This document shows positions 19,658-32,409 of a DNA stretch of 64,000 nt, piece by piece (position 1 is the stretch's first letter; each line of letters begins with the position of its first letter). Origin of the DNA: Fagopyrum homotropicum. Its lineage: Eukaryota; Streptophyta; Magnoliopsida; Caryophyllales; Polygonaceae. A program made the translations under genes and the position numbers. Location: contig BSWB01000001.1 of assembly GCA_033239125.1 (NCBI GenBank), positions 141,313,981 to 141,377,980 on the forward strand, written 5' to 3'. The notes below the pieces were generated by a model. The model was given only the letters and a program-made list of their open reading frames with translations. It was not told the origin of the DNA and made no database searches.

Positions 19658-22548
19658 TGTAACACCCCGAATCCGCGGGACTCGGGGCGCTACGGGTTGG
19701 GACCTCACTATGGGTCCCTTAGCCTGACAACAATTTCACCGGATCTTACAACAAGACACAAATAAAGGAAAAACCGAAATACATTTTTATGCAAATGACA
19801 CGATCCCTAGAAACAACTAAAAGACAACTTCAGCCGAGTTTTCAACTCCAAAGACTCGAACATCAAAAATATAACAATATACAAGAAACAATACTCAAAT
19901 ACAACTTCAACCAAACCCCTCCTAAAATGTACGGAACCCCGGCTGTCCACTCTTCCGGATCTCTCGACAGCATTCCTAACCTGCAAGACAATCTACAACA
20001 ATCGGTATAAAACCGTTAGCTAATATTCGAGGCACTAGAATCAAGGTGAAAGGCACAAACACAAGTCAATCATCATAAACACTCAAAACACTCCAAAGCA
20101 CACATGTCCGGTTTATTATCTTTTTATTATTAAGTCATATCCCGTTCTAATTCAACTTAGGTTGTGACACGAGAGTCACCGAAACTCGCCTCGGTCCCTA
20201 CTTACCGGCATGGAATGGTACTGATGCATCTGACCGTCTACCAGCACGGGATAGTCGCCAAGAACCTCCTAGCTCTCGCGGGAGCTAGGCAAGTTGTCAC
20301 CGCCCGTTATCATACACTTGGGCCAAAATAATATAAAGGTCGGTAATCCTATTTCCGGTTTAATTGTTATAAACAATAAACAATAAACAATAAACACACA
20401 CCACCAAACACACATCAATGCTAATACAAGGAATACGAGCTAAGTAAGTCCGGAGACTTACCTTATCGCTACACTCAACTCACAACACTCTCGCTTCCCT
20501 TGGGAAGGAGTCCACAACCTGCTCACAAGAAGATAATTATATCAACAACAACCCACTCACAATAGAAGTCTTAGACTTCTATACAAATGATCTACGCAAG
20601 ATCATTTGACTCTCAATTCTAGGACCGCATCCTAAAACCCCTCATCCTCACATCACACTCAACAGAAGCTATAAGTCCCAAGACTTCTAAACCCTCGGAT
20701 CTCGCAAGATCATAACTCACAACACTACTAGGATAACATGCCTAGTCCAAACAAACACAACGGTAACATCACCATGCTAGGATAAGCATATCCTAGCTCA
20801 TAATCTCAACAACCATATAACCACAACCTCAAGCCTCAGATACTCACAAGATCAACCAAACACTCAATGTCTTACAACAATTGACAATCCTCAAAGCTCA
20901 CCTAAGGTCCAAACCACTACTTGGTATTCACTCTAGGTTATGCTAGATTATCCAACCTAGCATGATACTAATACTAACAGAACAAGATCGAGTAAGATCA
21001 TAAGCTCGGGGGAAGAGGGTACTCACATGACGTCAAAAGACGGAAGACGATCTAAGGATGTCGACTTGGACTTGCTAGGTCTTTATCGGGACGCTTCCGA
21101 ACCTAACACCAAAACTATACAAATTTAGCTTATACGCTAAATTTGAACGGAATAATTTACATATATAAAACTAAGGAAAACTCGATTTTAAAAGCCCACG
21201 TTAAAAATCCGTAGTAACCCTTCCGGGGCAAAATATAAAATTCTAGAAACTTGGTCATAAAACCGGAATTAAAACTTGAACCATAAACCAAATTTAAAAT
21301 CCGTAATTATATTTTTCGGGCAATCTAAACAACATCATAAATGTGGGTCATAATCTGCAATTAATATTTCTGGGCCAAATCTGTATTTAACTCATGCAGG
21401 GGCATATCACTAAATTTCAGAAGAGTGGGTCAAATCTGAAATTACAAAAATTGGGTTCCAAAATGCAATTACACTAGAGTTTAGGGGGGGCCGATTTAAT
21501 TAGGGCAAAAGAGCCCTCTTTCACGCTGTACCAGTGCAACATTGGGGAAGAAGGGGGAAAGTAGTTGCGGCGGTGTTGCTTCCCCGTGGCTTCGACGGCT
21601 CTCCTGGTGGTCCGGGTGTTCGACGAGAAGGCGGGGCAGGGCATGAGATTCCCGGCGATGGTTCAGGCCTAGGTGGAGCGCAGGCGATGAGAGGAAAACG
21701 AGAGAGCAAGAGCAGTAGGATGTTTGGCGCTCCAGGCTTTGATCTTCAGCGAGGGCGAGGACGATGGTTTGGCGGTGACACTTCCGGCGGCACTTGGTGG
21801 GTACAAAGACTTCGCCTGTCGGCGGTGGAGCGTAGAAAGGCGGACAGATGTTGTCGGCGTGAAGTCGCTGAAGAGATCCCAATTAAGGCGCCGGAGGCAG
21901 AGGAGAGAAAAAAAAAATGGAGTTTGTAGAGATTGAAGAGGGAGAGCTTGGACTGAGAGCAGAAGGTGAGAGGAGAGGTGTGAGGAAAGGAGTGAGAGGC
22001 TGTTGGCTGCGTGCGAGAGTAGGAGACAGAGGGACGGGCTCGGGGTTGCAGTGCATTGAAGAGGGTAGGTCAGCAGCAGTGCATTGAAGAGGATAGGTCA
22101 GCAGTGTAGGCAGGACATACACTCTTCCACACGCAAAGAAGAAAGAGGGGAAAAAGGCAGAAAGTAAATAGAATAAAATAAATAAATAGGGACATATGGG
22201 AATGAAGTAAACCCGATCAAAATATTTAGAACGGGATTTTCGAATCGGAAAATTTTCCGACTTTCCGAGAGTAAAGACACGGAAAAAGAAATCTATGTGG
22301 ATCGAATATATAAGTAACTCGCGAAATATAATTTGAAATAGAAAAACCATTCTCGCAATTTATTTTTACGAGATTATATAATACTTGAAATACGGGTAAT
22401 AAAATATATCGATATATATACTAGTAGAATTTAATTTACGACGCAAAGTACTCGTAAAAAAAAATATTTAATCCATTTAAATATCGATAAAAATCCAGAA
22501 AAAAATAATAATAATAAATCGCAAACGCGCCAAAATTGGAGCGTTACA
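19658..22548 (-). repeat. 3' LTR of element B
   Basis: 2891 bp. On the minus strand it begins TGTAACGCTCCAATTTTGG at 22548 and ends GGGGTGTTACA at 19658. A CpG-rich leader is at about 22130-21490, a TGACGTCATG motif near 21033, and the intron-like module at 20461-19981. Confidence 0.93.
19981..20461 (-). other. Intron-like structured module in 3' LTR of B
   Basis: Donor AG|GTAAGTC at 20461 in hairpin 20444-20461. Covarying hairpin at 20170-20188, weakened by a mid-stem mismatch. GCTAACGG, then TTGCAG|G ending at 19981. Length is 481 nt. Confidence 0.53.
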
Positions 22549-22560
22549 TCAGATCTCCCT
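22549..22560 (-). promoter_or_regulatory. Polypurine-tract region of B
   Basis: The minus strand reads AGGGAGATCTGA directly before the 3' LTR, preceded by GTTTCGGGACGAAAC. Confidence 0.7.
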
Positions 22561-23638
22561 GAAAACAAGTTTCGTCCCGAAACTTGCTATACGCCGAACT
22601 TCTCGGTCCCTAAGGCCGAGGTACGTACTCTCAAACTAAGAAGGCTTAAACCTTCCGGTCTATACACACATTCCACTCAAACTACCACCCCAAGATATAT
22701 CAAATCATATAGCACATTCCCACACGGGGCAAAAACTACATATAACATCACACGCACATAACTCAACCAAGGGAGGAACTAGGTCTAACCCAACGATCCT
22801 ATCGATGCTACTAACTCAGCGTAACTTCAACTAAAGATATTATCCTCTGACTTTCTATTATTCTTATTGGTTCTACGACGCCACTAACTCATCAAGACCG
22901 GCAAAAAATTCTCGAGCCATACCTATACTTTTTAGATTGATAAACATGAAACTCAACTCGCGCTAACATCTCACAAATGTCCGATATATCAGAACTCAAC
23001 TTCCTTCTCAGGTCTCTCTCGATGCAGCATATCCATTATTTTCCCTTTGATTTCTCTACCAAAGAAGATCGAACTTCCAATTTACATTGCTGGCTTTGGT
23101 TCTTGTCAAACCAAACTTGACATTATGTTTCCTCAATTCTTGTTGTAATTTTAAGTAACGAAGGAAATACTTTAATCCATACTACTTCTACTAACAAGAC
23201 CTGTATGTTATTACTTTTACACCGCTCCTCAATACTCGATCAAGACCTAGTCTTGAAGAATCACTTGTACACTACAAACCCATAATACCTCCAGGTAAAT
23301 CAAAGCAGTCGCACCAATGAATCCCCTCTTAACACTCAACAACTCTATTTCCAATTCTTCGTCTCATTCAATACTTCATCGTCATCCGTAATAGGTTACC
23401 ATAAATGATGTTATACAACCTCTCTCTTCACAAATTTGGTAAAGCTCAGCACATCTAAGAAACTTGTAACTTCTCTCACATCTTTCGGGGTTTGTCATCC
23501 CGTGACAACTTGTCAAACATTATCTCTCTTTTTCAAGAGTAGACCCAAAATATCTCATCCGGGCATCAGTATGCCCATATGAAATCACTATAACTCATAG
23601 TGCCCGTGGTTTGTCCGGAATGCCGTATTCGCAATATC
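22561..23638 (-). pseudogene. Distal pol remnant of B (RNase H to integrase side)
   Basis: Collinear with 11400-12450 of A but with many stops. Recognisable scraps include the integrase-end context near 22900-23010, where the A sequence SREYVQ...HEDL is partly deleted. No open domain remains. Confidence 0.55.
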
Positions 23639-24095
23639 TCAGTCTCGAATCCTCAATATGTGACAAATTGACCATAAATCATTCTTAGAAGAGACTACCA
23701 ACTCTTGCAACCGATCGAGTAGATCATCCATTCGTTTTAAGGAATACTTGTCTTTCACCATTATCTTGTTTGACTCACGGTAATCGATGTTCAAATGGAG
23801 AGAATTGTTTGTCTTTTTCACAACAATTTTGGTGTTCTCATAATAACTTCAAATCAAGAGTTCAAGATAACGTTTGGTGTTCTCTATGGCATTTCACTAA
23901 TTCTAATGAAATCTTATCACTAAGTTCTTGCAGGCACTCCTTTACTTGCTTCCACAACTCATGTCTCTGCACAAGTGTTATTCCATACGGCGCCTTAGAC
24001 ATCGGAATTAAATCAAGCTCGACCTTAGTGGAAAATTCCACATTCTGACGTATTGGAATCCGTTCTATCTCGGGTTCCATCTTTTCTCTACCCAT
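23639..24095 (-). pseudogene. Reverse transcriptase remnant of B
   Basis: The minus strand carries PMSKAPYGITL and ELWKQVKECLQELSDK (24095-23862), then NIDYRESNKIMVKDKY, RMDDLLDRLQE and SSKNDLWSICHILRI (23821-23639). These are the gypsy RT N-terminal blocks, with altered key residues (SKNDL for SKIDL) and no YxDD motif. The two pieces are in different frames. Confidence 0.78.
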
Positions 24096-26773
24096 TTCAT
24101 ATCGTAATTACCGACACAACTTGTTCCTAACGCTTGACAATTGGTCCACCCTGACCTTGTTGGGGCGACTTCCTTCAATACGTGTAATGTTCCATCCGTA
24201 GCTACCATGTCGACCGTCTTTCTTTTACAAATCCTTCATCTCCAAGACTCGTGGAACTTGCTCGAATCTTCCGATTCTTGAAGCCTTGGTTAAGCAATAG
24301 TTCAGCTTAATCCCTCCTTTCACTTCGAAGGAAGACGATAATACCATCTCTTGACTTCGCACATATGTCCAGTCACAAAGGTCCTCATTACCGGACTCAG
24401 TCATGCCTTAAGACAAACCGATACAATCTTCTTCGCTTCTCTGGCATCCCCACATATGGGAGGAGCTCTTCGTATTCTACACAAGCTTTCACCATGGACA
24501 TCTTTTTCTTAAGTAGGCGCAGAAATTAATACTTCATTTTCTTATGTAACGTCAAACAGACAGTAGAGGCTCTAACCTCAATCTTTCATGTACCTCTTGT
24601 ACATCTCATATCGACAACAAACTTCAAAACTTCGGTCTTCTCTTACTCATGTTGGTCACCTTAAGCATCTCTCGGTATCCCATAAACAAATTCACAACCG
24701 TACCCGTATGCCCCATGGAAAACGCTAGAACAAATTTCTCATCTAAAACCACTGACATATCCAAATCATTACTTCTCAAGTGCTAACGTCATAAGCTTTA
24801 AGCTTGCGGCGTTACTATAATCCAGGTTCCCCGTTTCATGCCATCACTAATCTAGCTTCTCCGTGTGAGTCAGGAAAACTTTGACTCCACTTTTGCTCGC
24901 AAGACATAACCTTTATTACGCACCACAAACAATGAAACCTCACCTTCCTCTTGATCTACTAGTTCCCTTTACCATGATCAAACCTTAAAACTGCTAATCC
25001 GGGTCTCCCATATGCCGTTCTCTTGACCTAAGAAGGTTACAAAGGGTCATATCCATCCTCCTCTAGGACGTCTGTAACAGCTACTTGCTTGAACTCATTC
25101 AACATTATTTGATTTAAGACAAATGCACTTTTGTTGACGTACTTCCTTACCATTGACATTGATCCACCGCGAATACTTTAAGCTCTTGTTGTCGATCCTC
25201 TGTATGCCCATAATCTTGTTTACTCATCCCCTCTACACTCACCAATAGACAACCCGCACCCGTGCATTCTCAGATGTCACTGATTAACTTGTATTTGACC
25301 TTCTCCGAAGTTAACGACTTACCATTCTTCTACACTTTCCACGTTACCACTCTTATGAAGGCTACCCTCCTCGGGGTACTCTTACTTAAACTCCATTAGC
25401 TCTTTCCATGTCCCATGCTTTCTTTCTCTTCTATAAGGTAATTATATCTTCTTGGCCTTGTTGGTTTGTACAACTCCCTTCATAGGCTTAATCATTCTTC
25501 CTTGATGTCCTTCCAGTGCACCTTCCCAAATATTATAGCCTTAGATAGCGTACGTTCGCATTTCACTTGGTTAGTGTCTTAAGTCTTTCGATCAAAGTTC
25601 CTTGTTTCGTCTTTCATCTTCTTGAGATCATCATTTATACGCAATTCCTCCTCTTTGGCGTTTCTTATCCTTATCGTCATAACGGAAATCGGTCAACTCC
25701 ACGTGAATCCCCACCATGCCCTTCTCCTCATAACTCTCGTAATGTTGACACTTCACTTATTTGTACCTCGTAAGCTTAACTTACGGTATCTTAAATCCTT
25801 CACAAATGGTTCGATCACTCTTCCCTTCTCGTCTCCGGTGCTTAGGAGCGCCTAGAGAAACTTCACATCTTAATGAAATATCACCTTTAAACTTGCTAGA
25901 AAGTATCCATCTTCTCCTCGATTCGCATCTTTAGTTGTTCATGCGTCTTCTTGAAGACTTAATTTCGTTATATCTATTGGTCTCGTCGTCGTACAATCAC
26001 AGTTTTTTTTTTTTTTTTTTTTTAACCACTTATATATCTTAGTGTTGCTTCCCTTTACTTGTATTGCTCCATCTCGACCACTCTTTATTCGTCTCGAGTT
26101 CTTCTTTCTACTTGTTCGTCCTTCGTTTATGTCATCTCTAATCCTCCTCTTCGACATCCTTTTACAGGAATCCGAGAACGTCGTGGTTTGTTAACACGAA
26201 ATGCTCAGCTCGATATTTGAGTGTACTCCACGTATGAACGCTATCCCAAGCCAACCATATCGTCTTTAAAGGTGATGATACTATACTTATCATCTTTTCT
26301 ATTAGGTCCCGTACTATCTACTACTATAAGAATCCGCATAAACGACTATATATGTCCTACGTCCATATCATTACTAATATGCCAATTCCAAAAAAAATAC
26401 ATTACAACAATACAAGGTTCAAAAGCTAATAAGATCCTATCATACTCCAAATATAAGCATATATCAATATAAGGTCATGCCACTACTATACATAACAAGT
26501 CTATCGTACATAGGTACAATCCACAATGATACCTATCAAGTCCATCATGCATAACTACAATCCACATATAATATACATATCTACAAATATACATATATAT
26601 ATCAAGTCCAAAAAAACTAGGCTGCCGAGATCCTCAGAAGGAGTGGTGGTCCGTACATTCTACCCCGACTCATGCATGCGATTTTGAAAACGAAAAGTCA
26701 GAACCCGTGTGGGTTCTGTTTATTCCTCATTCGGCCTTTAGAAGATTGCGAGTGCCATTGTTGTCAACCTAGG
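24096..26773 (-). pseudogene. Decayed gag-side region of B
   Basis: 2.7 kb collinear with 8241-10775 of A. It has no assignable frame and a run of about 18 T near 26006. Shared blocks near 26150 and 26700 match the start of A's internal region (for example the AATCGCATGCATGAGTCGGG context at 8340). Confidence 0.5.
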
Positions 26774-26785
26774 GCTCTGATACCA
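26774..26785 (-). promoter_or_regulatory. Primer-binding site of B
   Basis: TGGTATCAGAGC on the minus strand, 4 nt inside the 5' LTR; tRNA-Met type. Confidence 0.93.
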
Positions 26786-26789
26786 CTTT

Positions 26790-29685
26790 TGTAACACCCC
26801 GAATCCGCGGGACTCGGGGCGCTACGGGTTGGGACCTCACAATGGGTCCCGACCCTTAGCCTGACAACAATTTCACCGGATCTTACAACAAGACACAAAT
26901 AAAGGAAAAACCGAAATACATTTTTATGCAAATGACACGATCCCTAGAAACAACTAAAAGACAACTTCAGCCGAGTTTTCAACTCCAAAGACTCGAACAT
27001 CAAAAATATAACAATATACAAGAAACAATACTCAAATACAACTTCAACCAAACCCCTCCTAAAATGTACGGAACCCCGGCTGTCCACTCTTCCGGATCTC
27101 TCGACAGCATTCCTAACCTGCAAGACAATCTACAACAATCGGTATAAAACCGTTAGCTAATATTCGAGGCACTAGAATCAAGGTGAAAGGCACAAACACA
27201 AGTCAATCATCATAAACACTCAAAACACTCCAAAGCACACATGTCCGGTTTATTATCTTTTTATTATTAAGTCATATCCCGTTCTAATTCAACTTAGGTT
27301 GTGACACGAGAGTCACCGAAACTCGCCTCGGTCCCTACTTACCGGCATGGAATGGTACTGATGCATCTGACCGTCTACCAGCACGGGATAGTCGCCAAGA
27401 ACCTCCTAGCTCTCGCGGGAGCTAGGCAAGTTGTCACCGCCCGTTATCATACACTTGGGCCAAAATAATATAAAGGTCGGTAATCCTATTTCCGGTTTAA
27501 TTGTTATAAACAATAAACAATAAACAATAAACACACACCACCAAACACACATCAATGCTAATACAAGGAATACGAGCTAAGTAAGTCCGGAGACTTACCT
27601 TATCGCTACAGTCAACTCACAACACTCTCGCTTCCCTTGAGAAGGAGTCCACAACCTGCTCACAAGAAGATAATTATATCAACAACAACCCACTCACAAT
27701 AGAAGTCTTAGACTTCTATACAAATGATCTACGCAAGATCATTTGACTCTCAATTCTAGGACCGCATCCTAAAACCCCTCATCCTCACATCACACTCAAC
27801 AGAAGCTATAAGTCCCAAGACTTCTAAACCCTCGGATCTCGCAAGATCATAACTCACAACACTACTAGGATAACATGCCTAGTCCAAACAAACACAACGG
27901 TAACATCACCATGCTAGGATAAGCATATCCTAGCTCATAATCTCAACAACCATATAACCACAACCTCAAGCCTCAGATACTCACAAGATCAACCAAACAC
28001 TCAATGTCTTACAACAATTGACAATCCTCAAAGCTCACCTAAGGTCCAAACCACTACTTGGTATTCACTCTAGGTTATGCTAGATTATCCAACCTAGCAT
28101 GATACTAATACTAACAGAACAAGATCGAGTAAGATCATAAGCTCGGGGGAAGAGGGTACTCACATGACGTCAAAAGACGGAAGACGATCTAAGGATGTCG
28201 ACTTGGACTTGCTAGGTCTTTATCGGGACGCTTCCGAACCTAACACCAAAACTATACAAATTTAGCTTATACGCTAAATTTGAACGGAATAATTTACATA
28301 TATAAAACTAAGGAAAACTCGATTTTAAAAGCCCACGTTAAAAATCCGTAGTAACCCTTCCGGGGCAAAATATAAAATTCTAGAAACTTGGTCATAAAAC
28401 CGGAATTAAAACTTGAACCATAAACCAAATTTAAAATCCGTAATTATATTTTTCGGGCAATCTAAACAACATCATAAATGTGGGTCATAATCTGCAATTA
28501 ATATTTCTGGGCCAAATCTGTATTTAACTCATGCAGGGGCATATCACTAAATTTCAAAAGAGTGGGTCAAATCTGAAATTACAAAAATTGGGTTCCAAAA
28601 TGCAATTACACTAGAGTTTAGGGGGGGCCGATTTAATTAGGGCAAAAGAGCCCTCTTTCACGCTGTACCAGTGCAACATTGGGGAAGAAGGGGAAAAGTA
28701 GTTGCGGCGGCGTTGCTTCCCCGTGGCTTCGACGGCTCTCCTGGTGGTCCGGGTGTTCGACGAGAAGGCGGGGCAGGGCATGAGATTCCCGGCGATGGTT
28801 CAGGCCTAGGTGGAGCGCAGGCGATGAGAGGAAAACGAGAGAGCAAGAGCAGTAGGATGTTTGGCGCTCCAGGCTTTGATCTTCAGCGAGGGCGAGGACG
28901 ATGGTTTGGCGGTGACACTTCCGGCGGCACTTGGTGGGTACAAAGACTTCGCCTGTCGGCGGTGGAGCGTAGAAAGGCGGACAGATGGTGTCGGCGTGAA
29001 GTCGCTGAAGAGATCCCAATTAAGGCGCCGGAGGCAGAGGAGAGAAAAAAAAAAGGAGTTTGTAGAGATTGAAGAGGGAGAGCTTGGACTGAGAGCAGAA
29101 GGTGAGAGGAGAGGTGTGAGGAAAGGAGTGAGAGGCTGTTGGCTGCGTGCGAGAGTAGGAGACAGAGGGACGGGCTCGGGGTTGCAGTGCATTGAAGAGG
29201 GTAGGTCAGCAGCAGTGCATTGAAAAGGATAGGTCAGCAGTGTAGGCAGGACATACACTCTTCCACACGCAAAGAAGAAAGAGGGGAAAAAGGCAGAAAG
29301 TAAATAGAATAAAATAAATAAATAGGGACATATGGGAATGAAGTAAACCCGATCAAAATATTTAGAACGGGATTTTCGAATCGGAAAATTTTCCGACTTT
29401 CCGAGAGTAAAGACACGGAAAAAGAAATCTATGTGGATCGAATATATAAGTAACTCGCGAAATATAATTTGAAATAGAAAAACCATTCTCGCAATTTATT
29501 TTTACGAGATTATATAATACTTGAAATACGGGTAATAAAATATATCGATATATATACTAGTAGAATTTAATTTACGACGCAAAGTACTCGTAAAAAAAAA
29601 ATATTTAATCCATTTAAATATCGATAAAAATCCAGAAAATAATAATAATAATAAATCGCAAACGCGCCAAAATTGGAGCGTTACA
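26790..29685 (-). repeat. 5' LTR of element B
   Basis: 2896 bp, nearly identical to the 3' LTR. It keeps the GACCC lost from the 3' copy. The right target duplication ATAAA follows at 29686. Confidence 0.93.
27118..27598 (-). other. Intron-like structured module in 5' LTR of B
   Basis: Donor hairpin at 27581-27598, second hairpin at 27307-27325, TTGCAG acceptor ending at 27118. Length is 481 nt. Confidence 0.53.
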
Positions 29686-29690
29686 ATAAA

Positions 29691-30460
29691 TCTACTATAA
29701 AATTGAGAAACATCTCCCTTTAAACGTATCTTGCTGAATCCAAACAAATAAATAATTTTTTTACCCCTAAATTGTCATTCTATTTTTTTTGTTACTCTTA
29801 ACTCCTAATTTAGTAAAATTTAAAATAATAAATTATAAAAAATTTCAAGATTTTACGTAAACTCTAACTTCTTTGTTAAGTCTTCAAAATAAAAGAGATT
29901 TTTAACCAATTAATTACTAAATTAATAAGTTTTAAAAATAAATTAACAATCCTAACCTGTAGTAATCTAACAACCACACCATTTTTTGGATTCAATTTTG
30001 CTCACCCTCAAAATTGGTGGGTGATATCACCCACCAATCAAAACCAAGTATTCAATTTTTTAGCCATATTTATTAGTTCTTTTATCTATAACAAAATGTA
30101 TTACAATTTTCATTAATTTAAAATACTTGATTTTGATAACAAATTCAATAAACTTTTTTCATTAACGTACAAGTGTTGAACTGGAATTTATATAAGTAGT
30201 GAGGTATATATAAAATTTCATAGAAAATTGTGTTTTTAATTTGAAGTATAAACATTACAAAGTAACTGCTAATTCAATAAATTTTAAAATAGTAAATTTT
30301 AATATAATTTTAAGATTTTACGTAAACTCTAACTTCTGTAATAAGTTTTTAAAATGAAAAAAGATTTTGTTAACCAATTAATTACTAAATTAATAAGTTT
30401 AAAAAATAAGGTAAAAATCCAAACATATCGTAATCTAACAACCACTATTTTTTAAACTAA
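29691..30460 (+). repeat. Helitron-like 5' segment
   Basis: TCTACTATAAAATTGAG at 29691 looks like a Helitron start, and element B is inserted immediately before it. The AT-rich body holds two diverged direct repeats sharing AAGATTTTACGTAAACTCTAACTTCT (near 29851 and 30310) and ATTACTAAATTAATAAGTTT. No 3' end of its own is seen; the next Helitron starts at 30461. Confidence 0.5.
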
Positions 30461-31980
30461 TCTATATAACTTAGCGCCTGTTTAGTAGTAGTTTCTATTT
30501 TTATGGGTTTATAAACTAAATGGGTTTATATGGGTTTATGGTTTATTTTCGGGTTTATAAATTCGATCAGTTTATATATATTATTTCGATAAAGATGTTT
30601 ATTTAAGGTTTTTTTTGGGTTTATTTTAGTGCAAAATACATTTTTACCCCTAAAAAGATTAAAGAATAATTCAATATATATATGAATAGGAGGGTAATCG
30701 AAAAATCAAATCTCGAAGGTATAGTTGTGGACGACAATAATGTGGTTGTTTTGAAAGAAAGGAATTTCACGGGTGTGAATGTTAGGGTTGGCTTTGTAAA
30801 GATACAAATGAGGGTAATTTCGGGTATATGGAAAAAATAAACTCATCCAAGAAAAATAACCTTGGATTGAGGAGGTTATTTTCTAGAGATTTATAAACCC
30901 GGATAAACCCATTCGAAAATAAACCCATCTACATGTAAACAGTCGCCAACAAATAAAACTCGGGTTTATAAACTAAATGAAGTTTATAAACCCGCAGGTA
31001 AACAGGCCCTTACTAAAACAACCACCATTTTTCTCTTCGATAAGGTTGTTAGAAATTGTAAATTTATTTTTAAGTTTTAAGATCAACACTTTTTATTTTG
31101 AATTTTTATTGAAAATTAGTTATGATATAACAAAATACAACAGCAAGATTCAAATTATTTGCATAATTACATGTGACTTACTTAATAAGTCAAAATCCTA
31201 ACAAATTTTAATATTATCTCAATTTTTGAATTTAAATTTTTAAGCTTTCTCAACAAGTTTCGTTAATTGTTAGCCCTAATTATTTCCACTATATATATTT
31301 GTACACGTGACTTGATGCTTTTATTATTTTCACCATCTCGGTGCTTTTATTACTTTCGTTGTTATGCTTTCATTATTTTTCACTATCTCGGTTCTTTCGT
31401 TACTTTCGTTGTTATGTTTTCACAATTTTTTGCTATCTGGACATTTTGATTATTTACTTAAGGGTTGAAAAGTAATAAATTTATACGTTGAAATGCAGGT
31501 ATTTCCAATCTAGGTTTGTGTCGTCAACCATACCATTCATAGACGTTACATCCGATGTAAAATTCTCAAGATCAGATTCTACACATGTATCAAAGACAAA
31601 TCTCATTCTATTGTCCCAGAAGATCTCCTTAGTTGTACAATATTCATTGGCAGCAATCAATGACGATCCCAACGTCATTTATCCAACCTCCCCGAACTTG
31701 GTTTTGTCTCCAACGTCATTTATCCAAACTCCTCGAACTTGGTTTAGTTGTACAATATTCATAACAAACAAGGTTTTTCAGTTCTACTTTGTTGTTTATG
31801 CTTGCAAGGTGAAGGGAACACGCTTCCTTGAGTGCCCCCACTTCACGGTACAATGGTCCGACAAAATATTTTGAATATATGTAATTATTGTTAATGTTAA
31901 TAACCTAATAAATAAAAAAAATTAATTTTATATAAAAATAAGTTTAAAAAATACCGTGCATGACACGGGTAATACACTAG
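30461..31980 (+). mobile_element. Non-autonomous Helitron interrupted by a MITE
   Basis: It starts TCTATATAAC at 30461; the start continues after the MITE as TTACTAAAACAACCACC. It ends with hairpin CCGTG-CATGA-CACGG (31954-31968) and CTAG at 31977-31980 before a T. Without the 536-bp MITE and its duplicated TTA it is about 0.98 kb. A plus-strand open frame of 128 codons at 31488-31874 has no family features I recognise, and I do not call it a gene. Confidence 0.65.
30474..31009. mobile_element. Tourist-like MITE (PIF/Harbinger type)
   Basis: 536 bp flanked by TTA duplications (30471-30473 and 31010-31012). Terminal inverted repeats are GCGCCTGTTTA on the left and GGGCCTGTTTA (reverse complement) on the right, with inner GGGTTTATAAAC repeats in both orientations. 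TTA target choice and GGGCCTGTTT-type ends are typical of Tourist MITEs. It has no transposase. Confidence 0.82.
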
Positions 31981-32404
31981 TATTGTTAATAAGATTAAAA
32001 AAAAATTGTATACTTAGTATCAATTAAAAAAATGTAAACTTAGCTAAATAATTTCAACATTATATAATCATGGCTCGCCTATATATCTATATATATTATT
32101 AAAACACAATCCTCTTAGTGCACATGTCAACACATTAGCCATGTTACATAGGATTTTTTGGCATATAATTACGGATTTGCCATATTTTAATTACAGACTA
32201 GTGCATAACCCACACCTTGTGCGGGTATATTTATATATTGTATCTTTTAAATACTAAGTCATGAGTCGTGCAAACATATTTATGTAACATTATAGTAGTA
32301 ATTCACATTTAATTATTCTCAAAATGATAAATAGTCACAAAACTTGTTTAAAAAGTAGGTACAAAACTTAAAATAATCAAATATTGTTAGTGTCATTAGG
32401 GTTT
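31981..32404. repeat. Opposed Helitron ends before element C
   Basis: A Helitron-type start TCTATATATATTATTAAAAC is at 32086 (+). A minus-strand 3' end is at 32198 (CTAG, then hairpin CCCACAC-CTT-GTGCGGG with one mismatch, 32209-32225). The minus-strand element extends right and is cut by element C. Confidence 0.5.
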
Positions 32405-32409
32405 CCTCT

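Larger units (their letters stand above)
19658..29685 (-). mobile_element. Full-length LTR retrotransposon B (non-autonomous Ty3/gypsy-like)
   Basis: Minus-strand element with LTRs at 26790-29685 (5') and 19658-22548 (3') and target duplication ATAAA at 19653-19657 and 29686-29690. The internal region (22549-26789, 4.24 kb) nearly equals that of A in length and carries the same decayed pol. I count about eight LTR substitutions plus one 5-bp deletion (near 19710), about 0.3% divergence. It is the closest relative of A in design, but its LTRs differ clearly from those of A. Confidence 0.95.

Noticed and set aside
28806..29486. 226-codon minus-strand frame in the B 5' LTR
   Set aside because: It runs through LTR sequence, is broken in the near-identical 3' LTR copy (21883-22350 only) by an A-run length change, and has low-complexity Ser/Pro/Leu composition.
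31488..31874. 128-codon frame near the end of a Helitron, considered as a captured RPA1-like gene
   Set aside because: I could not find an OB-fold pattern or other RPA landmarks. Left as non-coding Helitron body.
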